Positions 43,451 through 57,854 of a stretch of DNA of 64,000 nt are shown here, in pieces. The translations under genes were made by a program, and so were the position numbers. How positions within the stretch are numbered: the stretch's first letter is position 1; each line of letters begins with the position of its first letter. The notes below the pieces were generated by a model. The model was not told the DNA's origin and searched no databases. It saw only the letters and a program-made list of their open reading frames with translations. This DNA is from Frankiales bacterium (GTDB taxonomy: Bacteria; Actinomycetota; Actinomycetes; Mycobacteriales; Jatrophihabitantaceae). The stretch covers positions 1 through 64,000 of the forward strand of contig JAOPUZ010000051.1 in assembly GCA_025966315.1 (NCBI GenBank). The letters are read 5' to 3'.

Positions 43451-44413
43451 TCAACGCGGCAGCAAGCTCATCGCGATGCCGTCGAGGATGTCGTGCTCGC
43501 TCGCGATGACCGCTTCGGCACCGACGTAATCCATCACCGTCCGCAGTACCAGCGCACCGGCGCCGATCACGTCGACGCGGCCCGGATGCATCACCGGCAG
43601 CGCGGCTCGTTCGGTTCGGGTCATGCGCAGCAGCCGCTCGGTCACTTCGTCCACCTCAGTCCTACTCACGACCGAACCGTGAATGACCTCGGGCTGATAG
43701 CTCGTCAATCCCTTGGCAATGGCCGCAACCGTGGTGACCGTGCCGGCCACCCCGACGAACGCACGGGCCTGCGCCACCGCCACCGCCCGAGCAGCGAGCT
43801 GCAGAGCAGCCCGGACATCGGCCTCGGTGGCGGCGATCTGGACATCGGTCGGCGGATCGTCGATGAGCCGCCGCTCGGTCATCCGCACGCAGCCCACGTC
43901 CATGCTGTACGACGAGATGACCGTGGCCGTGCTGGGCGAACCGAGCACCAGCTCGGTGGAACCGCCGCCGATGTCGGCGACCATTAACGGGTCGGCCACC
44001 CCGGGCAGCCCCGCCACCGCGCCTATGAAGGACAACTCGGCTTCAGCGTGGCCGGTGATGACCTCGGGAGTGACGCCCAACGTGGCGCGCACCATGCCGA
44101 CGAACTCCTCGGCATTGCGGGCGTCCCGGGACGCCGAGGTGGCAACCATGCGCACCGAAGTGGCGCCGAGTTCGGCGATCAGGCGGGTGTAGTCGATCAG
44201 CGCCAGCCGGGTGCGCTCGATCGCCGGTGGTGCCAGCATGCCGGTTCGATCGACGCCTTCGCCGAGCCGGACGACCCGCATTTCACGGTGCAAGTCGAGC
44301 AGACCGTTCGGACCCTGCTCGGCGATCAGCAGGCGGATTGAGTTGGTGCCGCAGTCGATCCCGGCCACCCGTCCGCCGGCGCCGCGTCCGCCGGCGCCGC
44401 GTCCGCCGGTCAC
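43451..44413 (-). CDS. ppx: Ppx/GppA exopolyphosphatase family protein
   Basis: A 320-residue phosphatase of the ASKHA fold that degrades polyphosphate or pppGpp. The N-terminal phosphate loop GIDCGTNSIRLLIAE and the second loop ADIGGGSTELVLG are intact. In mycobacteria the short Ppx1 (Rv1026) that follows DUF501 is an exopolyphosphatase (recalled), so that role is likely. The start is uncertain: GTG at 44413 lies 13 bp after the DUF501 stop; it adds a GGRGA repeat in front of the conserved domain, encoded by 15-bp DNA repeats, and a later GTG at about 44371 is possible. Co-transcribed with DUF501, ftsB and eno. Confidence 0.9.
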   Translation of the reverse strand: MTGGRGAGGRGAGGRVAGIDCGTNSIRLLIAEQGPNGLLDLHREMRVVRLGEGVDRTGMLAPPAIERTRLALIDYTRLIAELGATSVRMVATSASRDARNAEEFVGMVRATLGVTPEVITGHAEAELSFIGAVAGLPGVADPLMVADIGGGSTELVLGSPSTATVISSYSMDVGCVRMTERRLIDDPPTDVQIAATEADVRAALQLAARAVAVAQARAFVGVAGTVTTVAAIAKGLTSYQPEVIHGSVVSRTEVDEVTERLLRMTRTERAALPVMHPGRVDVIGAGALVLRTVMDYVGAEAVIASEHDILDGIAMSLLPR

Positions 44414-44426
44414 GAGCTGCCGCCGG

Positions 44427-44945
44427 TCAAATGCTGCTGCCCGTCGAGGCGTCCTCGCGCGGCACACATGGCCCGTCGGCCCACCATTCGGGCAGCATGG
44501 CCAGGGCTTCGTCGCCGAGCGGGTTCACGCCAGGCCCGCAGGCCAGCGAATGGCCGACCAGCACGTGCAGGCATTTCACGCGAGTGGGCATCCCGCCGGC
44601 CGAAACACCGTCGATCTCTGGCACCTCACCGTGGCTGGCACGGCGCGCGAGGTAGGACTCATGGGCTTGCCGGTAACGCCGGGCCAGTTCGGGGTCCGCC
44701 TTGAGCCGATCGGTCATCTCGCTCATGAGCCCGGACGCTTCCAGGGTGCCGATGCGCGACGCTGCCCGCGGGCAGGTCAGGTAGTACAAGGTGGGAAACG
44801 GCGTGCCGTCGGGCAGTCGGGGCGATGTCTCGATGACGTCGGGGGTACCGCACGGGCAGCGATGCGCGACCTCACGAATGGCGCGCGGGGCCCGGCCCAG
44901 TTGGCGAGCGACGACCTCGCGGTCAACGTCGTGCAGCGTCACCAC
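44427..44945 (-). CDS. DUF501 family protein
   Basis: A 172-residue protein of an actinobacterial family (Rv1025 type, recalled). It has a Cys-rich N-terminal part (HRCPCGTPDVIETSPRLPDGTPFPTLYYLTCPRAASRIGTLEASG) and a C-terminal part with CLHVLVGHSLACGPGVNPLGDEAL. The four conserved Cys in the first part suggest metal binding, which is inference. The function is unknown; its constant place between ftsB and ppx suggests a linked housekeeping role. The start at 44945 is a GTG. Confidence 0.9.
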   Translation of the reverse strand: MVTLHDVDREVVARQLGRAPRAIREVAHRCPCGTPDVIETSPRLPDGTPFPTLYYLTCPRAASRIGTLEASGLMSEMTDRLKADPELARRYRQAHESYLARRASHGEVPEIDGVSAGGMPTRVKCLHVLVGHSLACGPGVNPLGDEALAMLPEWWADGPCVPREDASTGSSI

Positions 44946-44963
44946 GGCCGCGTCACGCGGGCG

Positions 44964-46777
<1,814 letters not shown>

Positions 46778-47292
46778 CTAGCCAACCGGCCGTCGAGGCC
46801 CGGGCTCACTCGCCGGTATGGCCGTCTATTGCTTCCCGAATCAGATCCGCGTGCCCGTTATGCCGCGCGTACTCCTCGAGCATGTGCAGGACGATCCACC
46901 GCAAACTGGGCAAGCTGCCGTCGCGGGTAGGACGGCGAGCGGTGGCGTCGAGGTCGGCGTGCGCCAGTAACTTTCGGGCCTGTCCGACCTGCTCTTCCCA
47001 GGTCGCCCACGCCGCGGAAACCGATTTGTCGTCGGCTTCGTAGACGTCGAGGTCGCCGTCACCCGGTCCGTACAGGAACAGCTGCTCGGCGCCGCCGAAC
47101 CGTTCGGAGAACCACTGCCGTTCGCAGTCGGCCAAGTGCCGCATCAGCCCCAGCAGGCACAGGGTGGACGGCGACGCCGCGCGGCGCAGGAGTTGCTCCG
47201 GGGTCAGTCCCTGGCACTTCCAGCGGAACGTGTCACGGTGATAGTCCAGGAACCCGAGCAGGACGGCGCGTTCGCCGCCGTCGTAGGGCGGA

Positions 47293-48132
<840 letters not shown>

Positions 48133-48141
48133 CCGGCTCAG

Positions 48142-48759
48142 CTACTGGGTCGGAGCGGGCGTCGCGTCCCCGGGCAGCGTGGTCGACAGGCTTACCGCAT
48201 CGGGCAGATCCTGCTTACCCAGGTCCTTCACGGTCAGCGCCGCCCCGTCCCAACTTCCGTAGCGAGGGCTGATCGACACGGACAAGGCGGCCTTCTTCAG
48301 AGCCGCATCCAGCTGTTCCTGCGACGCGACCCGGGTCTGCACGATGCCGATCATCTCTTGTTGGTCCAGGTACTGCTCGGCAAACTTGGCCTGCAGGCCG
48401 AGGCCGGTCAGTTGGCTTTGCAGCTGACCCAGCGATCCGCCCTCCAGCAGCTGATCGCGAGCCGTGCTGAGCTGCGCCGGCGTTGCCGGGCCGCCGGTGG
48501 CATCGAGAACCCGGGGCAGCACTGCGTTGCGCACCAGAACCTGCAGCACGAACAGCCGCGCCGGCGTGGAACCGCCCTGGCTGTCCGGAATCGGCTTGAC
48601 GTTCGGGCCCAGATAATCGGTGAGCGAGGATTCCGAGATCTTGCTCCCGTTCACCACGGCCGCGGTGCCGGTCTTCGAGTCGCAGCCGGTGAGCCCGATC
48701 ACCGCCGCAGCCACCGCGGGAAGTACGAACAACGCGGACTTGCGGGCGGGCATTCTCAC
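48142..48759 (-). CDS. Lipoprotein with SurA N-terminal-like domain
   Basis: A 205-residue predicted lipoprotein: hydrophobic N-terminal signal ending LTGC (Cys26) and a following domain with the beginning CDSKTGTAAVVNGSKISESSLTDYLG that resembles the N-terminal domain of SurA/PrsA chaperones, with the coiled YLDQQEMIGIVQTRVASQEQLDAALKKAAL segment. No peptidyl-prolyl isomerase domain is seen. A lipoprotein of this type between mazG and mfd is common in actinobacteria (recalled). It may assist folding of exported proteins. GTG 48759 or ATG 48753 can start it. Confidence 0.82.
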   Translation of the reverse strand: MRMPARKSALFVLPAVAAAVIGLTGCDSKTGTAAVVNGSKISESSLTDYLGPNVKPIPDSQGGSTPARLFVLQVLVRNAVLPRVLDATGGPATPAQLSTARDQLLEGGSLGQLQSQLTGLGLQAKFAEQYLDQQEMIGIVQTRVASQEQLDAALKKAALSVSISPRYGSWDGAALTVKDLGKQDLPDAVSLSTTLPGDATPAPTQ

Positions 48760-48828
48760 TGCGACTCCGGATTCATCTCGGGCTACGTTCTCGAGGTCAG
48801 ACGATCGGTTGGACGTTCAGTTCGGCGA

Positions 48829-49536
48829 TCAATCAAGCTTCTCACGGGCTCCTGTGCGAGACCGCGACTGGGCACGTTTGGGCCGTGCCGGCGACTTGGC
48901 GGCCGGCGACTCGGCCGATGGTGCCGCCGCCTCGGCGGACGGGACCGACAGTCCGGACTGCGGGTAAGGCGCCTCGCCGCGGGCCAGCATGGCCACGAAC
49001 TCGGCAACTCGGCGGTCGCGGGTTTCCGGCCGCTTGGCCTGGCCGACCCGATACAGGATTGCGAAGCGGTTCTGTGAGGTCAGCCGAGCGAAGACCGCCG
49101 CGGCGTCCGGGACCGCGGCCAGCGCGGCGCTGACATCCTCCGGGACGGTGATGGTGGCCGGTCCGGCGTAGGCCGCATCCCAGCGTCCATCCGATTGCGC
49201 TGCCGCCACCGCGGCCAATCCGGCCGGAGCCATTCGACCTTCCGCGGTGAGGTCGGCCACCAATCCGACGTTGCGCGCCGACCAGGCGCTGCGTGGCCGG
49301 CGGGGCGTGAACTGCTGGGTGTAACTGCCCTCGTCCCGGCGGCGAACGGTGCCGTCGATCCAGCCGAAGCACAGTGCCTCGTTCAGCGCACCGTCGTAAT
49401 CGAGCGTCGTGACCGAGCCGCCCTTCTTGTGCAGCACCAATCGGACGCCGGCCGAACCGTCGTGATTCTCGACCAGCCAAGCCCGCCAGGCCGCGGCATC
49501 GGGCACCAGCACCTCGGGGTAATCGACGGAAGCCAT
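48829..49536 (-). CDS. YdeI/OmpD-associated family protein
   Basis: A 235-residue soluble protein. The middle region contains the YdeI-type segments ALCFGWIDGTVRRRDEGSYTQQFTPRRPRSAWSARN and a C-terminal DUF1905-like helix set (LTSQNRFAILYRVGQAKRPETRDRRVAEFVAML). The tail (about 195-235) is Ala/Ser/Pro/Arg-rich and disordered. The function is unknown; the family appears in stress-related contexts. It starts 7 bp after the end of mfd and is probably co-transcribed with it. Confidence 0.85.
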   Translation of the reverse strand: MASVDYPEVLVPDAAAWRAWLVENHDGSAGVRLVLHKKGGSVTTLDYDGALNEALCFGWIDGTVRRRDEGSYTQQFTPRRPRSAWSARNVGLVADLTAEGRMAPAGLAAVAAAQSDGRWDAAYAGPATITVPEDVSAALAAVPDAAAVFARLTSQNRFAILYRVGQAKRPETRDRRVAEFVAMLARGEAPYPQSGLSVPSAEAAAPSAESPAAKSPARPKRAQSRSRTGAREKLD

Positions 49537-49543
49537 GATCGGA

Positions 49544-52500
49544 TCAGGCGTTCCTGCTGGCGAGCACGACCTCGAGTACCGGCCCGAGGACGGTGTCGAG
49601 CAACTCGATGCACCAGCTCAACAGCGCTTGATCGCGCAGCGGCTCGCCGCCGAATTTTGCCACCGCGAACGAGCCGTCCGGCTTGGTGACGCCCTTGGGT
49701 CGGGCGGCCGCCATCGTCGAAACCGGCGCCTTGTAAAGGGTCTTGTCGTACAACCGCTCCAGGCGCAGCTGCGCCGACTCGGGCAACAGCACCGGCGAGA
49801 ACCGCACGGACTGGCCCTGCAGGGACACCTCTGTCAGGCCGTACCGACGGCAGACGACCTTGAACCGCGCCACCGCCAGCAGGTTCTCGACCTCGCGCGG
49901 GATCGGACCGAAGCGGTCCAGCAATTCTGCCCGCACGCTGTCCACCGCGTCGTCCGTCGTGGCCGAGGCCAACGCCCGGTAGGCCTCCAACCGGAGCCGC
50001 TCGCCCGGCAGATAATCCTGCGGCAGGTTGGCATCCACCGGCAGGTCGACCTTCACGTCGATGAATTGCTCCTGCTCCTCGCCTCGGAAGTCGGCCACCG
50101 CCTCACCGACCAGCCGCACATAGAGGTCGAAGCCGACCCCCGCGATCTGGCCGGACTGCTCGCCGCCGAGCAGGTTACCGGCGCCGCGAATCTCCAGGTC
50201 CTTCATGGCGACCTGCATTCCGGCGCCCAGCTCGGTGTGCTGGGCAATCGTGGCCAGCCGGTCCAAAGCCGTTTCGGTAAGGGGCTTCTCGGGTGGGTAG
50301 AGGAAGTAGGCGTAGCCACGCTCGCGCGATCGTCCGACCCGGCCACGCATCTGGTGCAGCTGCGACAAGCCGAAGTTGTCCGCCCGCTCGATGATCAGCG
50401 TGTTCGCGTTGGGAATGTCCAGCCCGGATTCGACAATCGTGGTCGAGACCAGTACGTCGAAATCCTTCTCCCAGAAGCCGACCATGATCTTTTCCAGTGC
50501 GTCCTGACCCATCTGCCCATGCGCCACCGCAATCCGCGCTTCGGGCACCAGCTCGGCCAGCTTGGCCGCGGCTCGGTTGATCGACTCGACCCGGTTATGG
50601 ATGTAGAAGACCTGACCGTCGCGGATCAGCTCACGACGGATGGCGGCCGAGATCTGGCGCGGGTCGTAGGCGCCGACGAAGGTCAGGATCGGGTGCCGGT
50701 CCTCCGGTGGCGTCAGGATGGTGGTCATCTCGCGGATACCGGTCAGCGACATCTCCAGGGTGCGCGGGATCGGCGTGGCCGACATCGTGAGGACGTCCAC
50801 GGCGGTGCGCATGGATTTCAGGTATTCCTTGTGCTCGACGCCGAATCGCTGCTCCTCGTCGATGATGACCAGGCCCAGGTCCTTGAACCGCACCGTCTGT
50901 TGCAGCAGCCGATGGGTGCCGATCACGATGTCGACGCTGCCGTCCGCGATGCCGGCCATCGTCTTGGCCGCCTCGGCGTCGCCGGTGAACCGAGATAGCT
51001 CTTTCACGGCAACGGGAAACTGGTTCATCCGGCCAGTGAAGGTCTGGATGTGCTGATGCGCGAGCAACGTGGTGGGCACCAGCACCGCAACCTGTTTGCC
51101 GTCCTGAACCGCCTTGAACGCCGCGCGCACCGCAACTTCGGTCTTGCCGTAACCGACGTCGCCGCAGATGACCCGGTCCATCGGCAGCGGTCGTTCCATG
51201 TCAGCCTTGACCTCTTCGATCGCGGCCAGCTGGTCGGGAGTTTCGATGAACGGGAAGGCGTCTTCGAGCTCACGCTGCCAGGGCGTGTCCGGTCCGAAGG
51301 CGTGACCCTTGGTCGCCATCCGGGCTGAGTAGAGGCGGATCAGTTCCGCCGCGATTTCTTTGACGGCCTTGCGAGCGCGGCCCTTGGTCTTGGCCCAGTC
51401 CGCGCCGCCCAGCCGGCTCAGGGTGGGCGCTTCGCCGCCGACGTACTTCGTCACCTGATCGAGCGAATCGGTCGGTACGAACAGTCGGTCGCCGGGCTGG
51501 CCACGTTTGGCGGGGGCGTACTCGATGATCAGGTACTCGCGCTCGCCACCGTTGACGGTGCGTCGCACCATCTCGATGTAGCGACCGACCCCGTGCTGTT
51601 CGTGTACGACGAGATCACCGGTAGCCAACAGGATTGGATCGATGGCGTTGCGGCGACGTGAGGGCAACCGCGACTTGTCCAGCGTGGTGCTGCCGCGCTG
51701 ACCGGTCAGATCGGACTCGGTCAGGACGGCGATCTTGAGGCTCGGCGAGATCAGGCCGGCTTCGAGGTGACCGGTCGTCACCAGTGCGACGCCCGGCTCC
51801 AGCCGCTCGAATCCGGGGACCAGCCGGGCCGCGATGTCGGCCCCGCGCAGCCGTTCGGTCGTCCGTTGCGCGCTGCCGTGCCCGTCGAAGACGATCAGTA
51901 CCGACCACGACTGCCGGACCCAGGCCGCGATGTCACTCAAAACCGCTTCGGTGTCGCCGCGATACCCGGCGGCCGGCTCGAACGCGGAGGCGACCGCCTC
52001 GTCCGGTTCCGACAGTTCGACGTCGACCGTGAACGGGGTCAGGCTCCACCACGGCATCCGGAGCTCACCGGCGCGCTCTCGTACCTCGTCCAGCGAACGC
52101 AGGGATGCCGAACGCAGATCGATCGGAGCCTTGCCACCGCCAGCCGCGGCGGCCCAGGATGCGGCCAGGAACTCCTCGGACGTGCTGACCAGATCAGCCG
52201 CGCGGGCCCGGATCCGCTCCGGTTCGCACAGCACTACGTGGGTGCCGGCGGGGAACTCGTCCAGCACCAGCGTCAGTTCGTCCACGAGCACCGGCGCCAG
52301 CGCCTCCATGCCTTCGACGTGCATGCCCAGGCTGATCGGCTCGAGTAGCTCGCCGAGTTCTGGATGTTCGATGAGCAACTTGGCGGCTCGGCTACGGACC
52401 TCGTCGGTCAGCATCAGCTCGCGACAGGGTGGCGCCCAGACGCCTTCGGGCGCGACCTCCAGCGAACGCTGGTCGGCCACCCGGAAGTAGCGCACCTCTT

Positions 52501-53125
52501 CGACGTCGTCGCCCCAGAACTCAACCCGGAGCGGGTGGTCCTCGGTCGGCGGGAAGATGTCGAGAATGCCACCTCGAACCGCGAAATCGCCGCGCTTCTC
52601 GACCAGCTCGGTGCGGGCGTAGCCGGCGGCCGCGAGCGCGGTCACGATCCCGGACAGTTCCCGCCCGGTGTCCCCCGCGCTCAGCCGGACCGGCTCGAGA
52701 TCCCCGAGCCCGGGCACCTGCGGCTGGAGGACGGATCGCACCGGCGCGACAACTACCTTCAACGGTCCCGAGCCCGCGCCATCGGCAGCGGGGTGGCGCA
52801 GCCGGCGCAGCACGGCGAGACGACGCCCGACGGTGTCCGCTCGCGGGGAAAGCCGCTCGTGCGGCAGCGTCTCCCAACCGGGGTAGACGGCGACATCGTC
52901 TTCGGTCAGGAAACATCGCAGCGAATCAGCCAGTTCGTCGGCTTCCTGGGCTGATGACGTGACCACCAGCACGGTCTGGCCGGCCGGACCGGCCAGCGCT
53001 GCGGCGACCAGTGGACGGAGCGCGTTCGGTCCGGAAATCTGTAGGGACCGTTGGCCTACGGAGGCCAAAATGGCCGCTATGGCGGGATCTGAACTAGTGG
53101 CGTCGAGCAGGCCACGCAGGGTCAT
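49544..53125 (-). CDS. mfd: Transcription-repair coupling factor Mfd
   Basis: A 1193-residue DNA translocase that removes stalled RNA polymerase and recruits UvrA. Domains in order: UvrB-like N-terminal region (about 1-460), the CarD-like RNA-polymerase-interacting domain (about 500-570, LATGDLVVHEQHGVGRY), the RecG-type helicase core with Walker A GDVGYGKTEVA (about 652-662), DEEQRFG (about 755) and SATPIPRT (about 785), and the C-terminal TRCF domain (about 1000-1100). The length is typical. It heads the leftward group followed by ydeI. A 220-bp gap to the beta-helix gene holds a terminator. Confidence 0.97.
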   Translation of the reverse strand: MTLRGLLDATSSDPAIAAILASVGQRSLQISGPNALRPLVAAALAGPAGQTVLVVTSSAQEADELADSLRCFLTEDDVAVYPGWETLPHERLSPRADTVGRRLAVLRRLRHPAADGAGSGPLKVVVAPVRSVLQPQVPGLGDLEPVRLSAGDTGRELSGIVTALAAAGYARTELVEKRGDFAVRGGILDIFPPTEDHPLRVEFWGDDVEEVRYFRVADQRSLEVAPEGVWAPPCRELMLTDEVRSRAAKLLIEHPELGELLEPISLGMHVEGMEALAPVLVDELTLVLDEFPAGTHVVLCEPERIRARAADLVSTSEEFLAASWAAAAGGGKAPIDLRSASLRSLDEVRERAGELRMPWWSLTPFTVDVELSEPDEAVASAFEPAAGYRGDTEAVLSDIAAWVRQSWSVLIVFDGHGSAQRTTERLRGADIAARLVPGFERLEPGVALVTTGHLEAGLISPSLKIAVLTESDLTGQRGSTTLDKSRLPSRRRNAIDPILLATGDLVVHEQHGVGRYIEMVRRTVNGGEREYLIIEYAPAKRGQPGDRLFVPTDSLDQVTKYVGGEAPTLSRLGGADWAKTKGRARKAVKEIAAELIRLYSARMATKGHAFGPDTPWQRELEDAFPFIETPDQLAAIEEVKADMERPLPMDRVICGDVGYGKTEVAVRAAFKAVQDGKQVAVLVPTTLLAHQHIQTFTGRMNQFPVAVKELSRFTGDAEAAKTMAGIADGSVDIVIGTHRLLQQTVRFKDLGLVIIDEEQRFGVEHKEYLKSMRTAVDVLTMSATPIPRTLEMSLTGIREMTTILTPPEDRHPILTFVGAYDPRQISAAIRRELIRDGQVFYIHNRVESINRAAAKLAELVPEARIAVAHGQMGQDALEKIMVGFWEKDFDVLVSTTIVESGLDIPNANTLIIERADNFGLSQLHQMRGRVGRSRERGYAYFLYPPEKPLTETALDRLATIAQHTELGAGMQVAMKDLEIRGAGNLLGGEQSGQIAGVGFDLYVRLVGEAVADFRGEEQEQFIDVKVDLPVDANLPQDYLPGERLRLEAYRALASATTDDAVDSVRAELLDRFGPIPREVENLLAVARFKVVCRRYGLTEVSLQGQSVRFSPVLLPESAQLRLERLYDKTLYKAPVSTMAAARPKGVTKPDGSFAVAKFGGEPLRDQALLSWCIELLDTVLGPVLEVVLASRNA

Positions 53126-53298
53126 CGCAATCCTTCGATCAGCCGGTCGAGTCGACCTCTTAATGCTGCCACTCTGCTTCGGCCGAAGGCCTGGAGCGGC
53201 TCAGACCAGCGTACGCAATCGCTCTGACAGTCGATCGCACGGCAAACGCCGCCGACCGGTCACTCCCACCACGCGTGTGTCCTCGGCGGGAACACAAA

Positions 53299-53330
53299 AG
53301 TGGGGCAACCGTTTGCACGGTCGCCCCACT
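53299..53330 (-). terminator. Rho-independent terminator of the beta-helix gene
   Basis: A 13-bp stem with one mismatch (arms 53299-53311 and 53318-53330, loop TTTGCA) lies 16 bp after the stop of the leftward beta-helix gene. On the minus strand the stem ends with CACTTTTGTG, a short T-run, which fits intrinsic termination. Confidence 0.75.
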
Positions 53331-53345
53331 CAGGTGGTTACTGAA

Positions 53346-55520
<2,175 letters not shown>

Positions 55521-55671
55521 CGGTTGACATCCTTAGAAGCAATGATGTGGTCACGTTCCACATCGTCACTCCGAGTAGTCACCTGAAGCGCCTACGTTAT
55601 AAAGATTGGCGCAAGGTGCGTGTTCATCCCCTGCGCGCGGCCGGTTTGCCGGATAAGCCTGTAACAGACCG

Positions 55672-56358
55672 TTACTGATTAGCCGCGATTGATTGCGCGA
55701 GCTTGATGATGTTCGAGCGAACCTGTTCGGCATTTCCCCGGAGGCTGTTCGCGGACGGCCCGGCAATCTGCACCGCGCCCGAATAGTGGCCGTTGATGAA
55801 GTGCAGGTTGAAGGCGTTGGAATCGTAATACGCATCCTGCCCAACTCCGGCAATCGCCACCGCGCCGGTGGCCAGCGCCGCTCGTTTGGCCTGCTTGAAC
55901 GTGGACAGCGACGCTGCTGAAGTAGTCGACAGGTATAACGTGACCGCGGTTCGTAAATTTGATTTCTTGAGGTAAATCTGGCAGAGCAGGCCGGACGTGC
56001 CCGCCGACGACGTGGACTGGCTGGTGACGGCCGCGCCGAGGGCAGCCTCGATGGCCGACGCTGACGCGATCGGGCACGGCGCGGCGCTCGCCGAGGAAGC
56101 CCCCTCGGCTCCCCCCGACTGAGTCGGTGTCGTTGGGGACGTCGGCTTGCTCGACTGGCTCGAACCCGTAGCGCTCGGGGCACCGGACGAAGCGACCGCC
56201 GAGGACGCGGGCGGCGGCGCGGAAACACCGAGCGGCGGGTTGTCAGGCGGCGAGGAGCAGGAACTCACGGACACCGCTATGCCGCAAAGAAATCCGAGTG
56301 CGCTGATCGTTCGCGCGAGCCGCGAAATCGGGGCCTCGGCGGTCCGCCTTCGATCCAC
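55672..56358 (-). CDS. Putative lipoprotein of unknown function
   Basis: A 228-residue predicted lipoprotein. The N-terminus (RRRTAEAPISRLARTISALGFLCG) is basic then hydrophobic, and a lipobox-like VSSC follows at about residue 35. A disordered Ser/Thr/Pro/Gly-rich linker of about 60 residues leads to a compact C-terminal domain of about 130 residues with a Cys pair (CPIAS, LLCQIYL) and YDSNAFNLHFINGHYSGAVQIAG. It resembles DUF3558-type lipoproteins in texture, but I do not recognise the family. GTG at 56358 is chosen (GGGGG upstream). It is divergent from the GT2 gene. Confidence 0.65.
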   Translation of the reverse strand: MDRRRTAEAPISRLARTISALGFLCGIAVSVSSCSSPPDNPPLGVSAPPPASSAVASSGAPSATGSSQSSKPTSPTTPTQSGGAEGASSASAAPCPIASASAIEAALGAAVTSQSTSSAGTSGLLCQIYLKKSNLRTAVTLYLSTTSAASLSTFKQAKRAALATGAVAIAGVGQDAYYDSNAFNLHFINGHYSGAVQIAGPSANSLRGNAEQVRSNIIKLAQSIAANQ

Positions 56359-56466
56359 CGTTGCGCCCCCCGAACTGCTTGCTTCGCTGCTATCCTGACA
56401 CGATTCTAACAGCGCGGGAAGCGCTGAAAACCAGGCCGAGAACGCGTGGGTGGGGACGAACGTAAC

Positions 56467-57315
56467 GTGAACATGCAGGCATCGGCGAGCGTTATCATCC
56501 CGGCACACGACGAGGCGGCGGTGATCGATCGCTGTTTGAAGAAGATTGCTTCCTCCGCTCACCCTGGGGAGTTCGAGGTCATCGTCGTGTGCAACGGCTG
56601 CTCCGACCGCACCGCGGACTTGGCCCGGGCCTACCCGGACGTAAGGGTGGTGGAGATAACCACGGCTTCCAAGGTCGCCGCGCTCAACGAGGGTGACCGC
56701 GTCGCCACCGTGATGCCGCGCATCTATCTGGACGCCGACGTCGAGGTAGCTGCGGCGGCGCTTCGCGAGGTGGTCTGTGCATTGACCCGCGGCGCGCCGG
56801 CAGCCGCGCCGTTGCCCGTTGTGGATACCACTCACTCCTCGCGATCAACGCGGGCATACTTCCGTTTCTGGGCGCAGCTGGGTTACAGCACCCGCAGCGC
56901 GCTCGGTTCGGGCGTTTACGCTCTATCCGCCGAGGGGCGTAGCCGGTTCGCAGACTTCCCCGACATCATCGCCGATGACGGCTTTGTCTACAGCCAGTTC
57001 GCACCTGCGGAACGAGTGAATCCGGTCGGCGCGACATTTTCGATCCGTGCGCCTAGAACGCTGCGGGCGACGTTGCATCGCCGCGTCCGCATCGTCGAGG
57101 GGAACCTGCGGCTGCATTCGGCGACGGGCGCCCGAATGGATGTGCCTGCTCCGTACTGGCATCAGGTCGTCCGCAGGAACCCGCGTTTGGCGCCGAACGC
57201 GTTGGTCTACATAGCCGTCAACGCGCTGGCCCGCCAGATCGCCGTACGACGCATCCGCCGGGGGGCGGTCCAATCCTGGAACCGAGACGACACCAGCCGC
57301 GGAGACGCTCGATGA
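56467..57315 (+). CDS. Family 2 glycosyltransferase
   Basis: A 282-residue GT-A enzyme. The nucleotide-sugar site includes SVIIPAHDEAAVIDRCLKK, VVCNGCSDRTADLA and the DxD-type YLDADVEVAAAAL. The middle has the acceptor-loop ADDGFVYSQF. A short hydrophobic part exists but no clear transmembrane segment. It opens a rightward group: hexapeptide acyltransferase and a second GT2 follow with 4-bp overlaps, so they are translationally coupled. Together they look like a surface glycan biosynthesis unit. Start GTG 56467 or ATG 56473; an earlier GTG at 56446 is less likely. Confidence 0.85.
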   Translation: MNMQASASVIIPAHDEAAVIDRCLKKIASSAHPGEFEVIVVCNGCSDRTADLARAYPDVRVVEITTASKVAALNEGDRVATVMPRIYLDADVEVAAAALREVVCALTRGAPAAAPLPVVDTTHSSRSTRAYFRFWAQLGYSTRSALGSGVYALSAEGRSRFADFPDIIADDGFVYSQFAPAERVNPVGATFSIRAPRTLRATLHRRVRIVEGNLRLHSATGARMDVPAPYWHQVVRRNPRLAPNALVYIAVNALARQIAVRRIRRGAVQSWNRDDTSRGDAR

Positions 57316-57854
57316 ATCGACAGACCCGAGCAAGAAGGGCGCTCAGCACCGTTGCCAACCCGGGCACCTACCGCAGCTTGGCCCGACTGGTGAACTTCTT
57401 CGGCTATGACCTCGCCGGGCAGTCCGACATCTCGGTGGGCCGCGGTGTTCGCATGTCGCCGACCACCTCGGTGCGCAACGGCGCGCGGATCACCATCGGT
57501 GACGGCGTCCACATCGGTCAGTGGAGCTGCCTCTGGGCGGGTGACACCACGGGCAGCATCGTCATCGGCGACCACGCGCTCCTGGCGCCCGAGGTATTCA
57601 TCACCGCCTCGGACTACGACATGGACGCGGGACCCGGTCCGGTCATGGACCTGCCGAAGAAAGAGGCCGACATCCGGATCGGCGCGAACACCTGGCTGGG
57701 TGCCCGGGTGGTTGTCGTGGCAGGGGTCACGATCGGGGACGGCACCATCGTGGCGGCCGGATCGGTGGTCACGAAGGACCTGCCGCCGGACTGTGTGGCG
57801 GGGGGCATTCCGGCACGCGTCATCAGGGCGCGGGGAAGCCGGTCGGAATCATGA
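57312..57854 (+). CDS. Left-handed beta-helix (hexapeptide) acyltransferase
   Basis: A 180-residue O-acyltransferase of the WcaF/maltose acetyltransferase class. The C-terminal two thirds consist of hexapeptide repeats (ARITIGDGVHIGQ, SIVIGDHALLAPEVFI, ADIRIGANTWLGARVVVVAGVTIGDG) ending in VTKDLPPDCVAGGIPARVI. It would acetylate a sugar hydroxyl using acetyl-CoA. It is flanked by two GT2 genes with 4-bp overlaps, so the target is probably the glycan made by them. Confidence 0.9.
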   Translation: MNRQTRARRALSTVANPGTYRSLARLVNFFGYDLAGQSDISVGRGVRMSPTTSVRNGARITIGDGVHIGQWSCLWAGDTTGSIVIGDHALLAPEVFITASDYDMDAGPGPVMDLPKKEADIRIGANTWLGARVVVVAGVTIGDGTIVAAGSVVTKDLPPDCVAGGIPARVIRARGSRSES

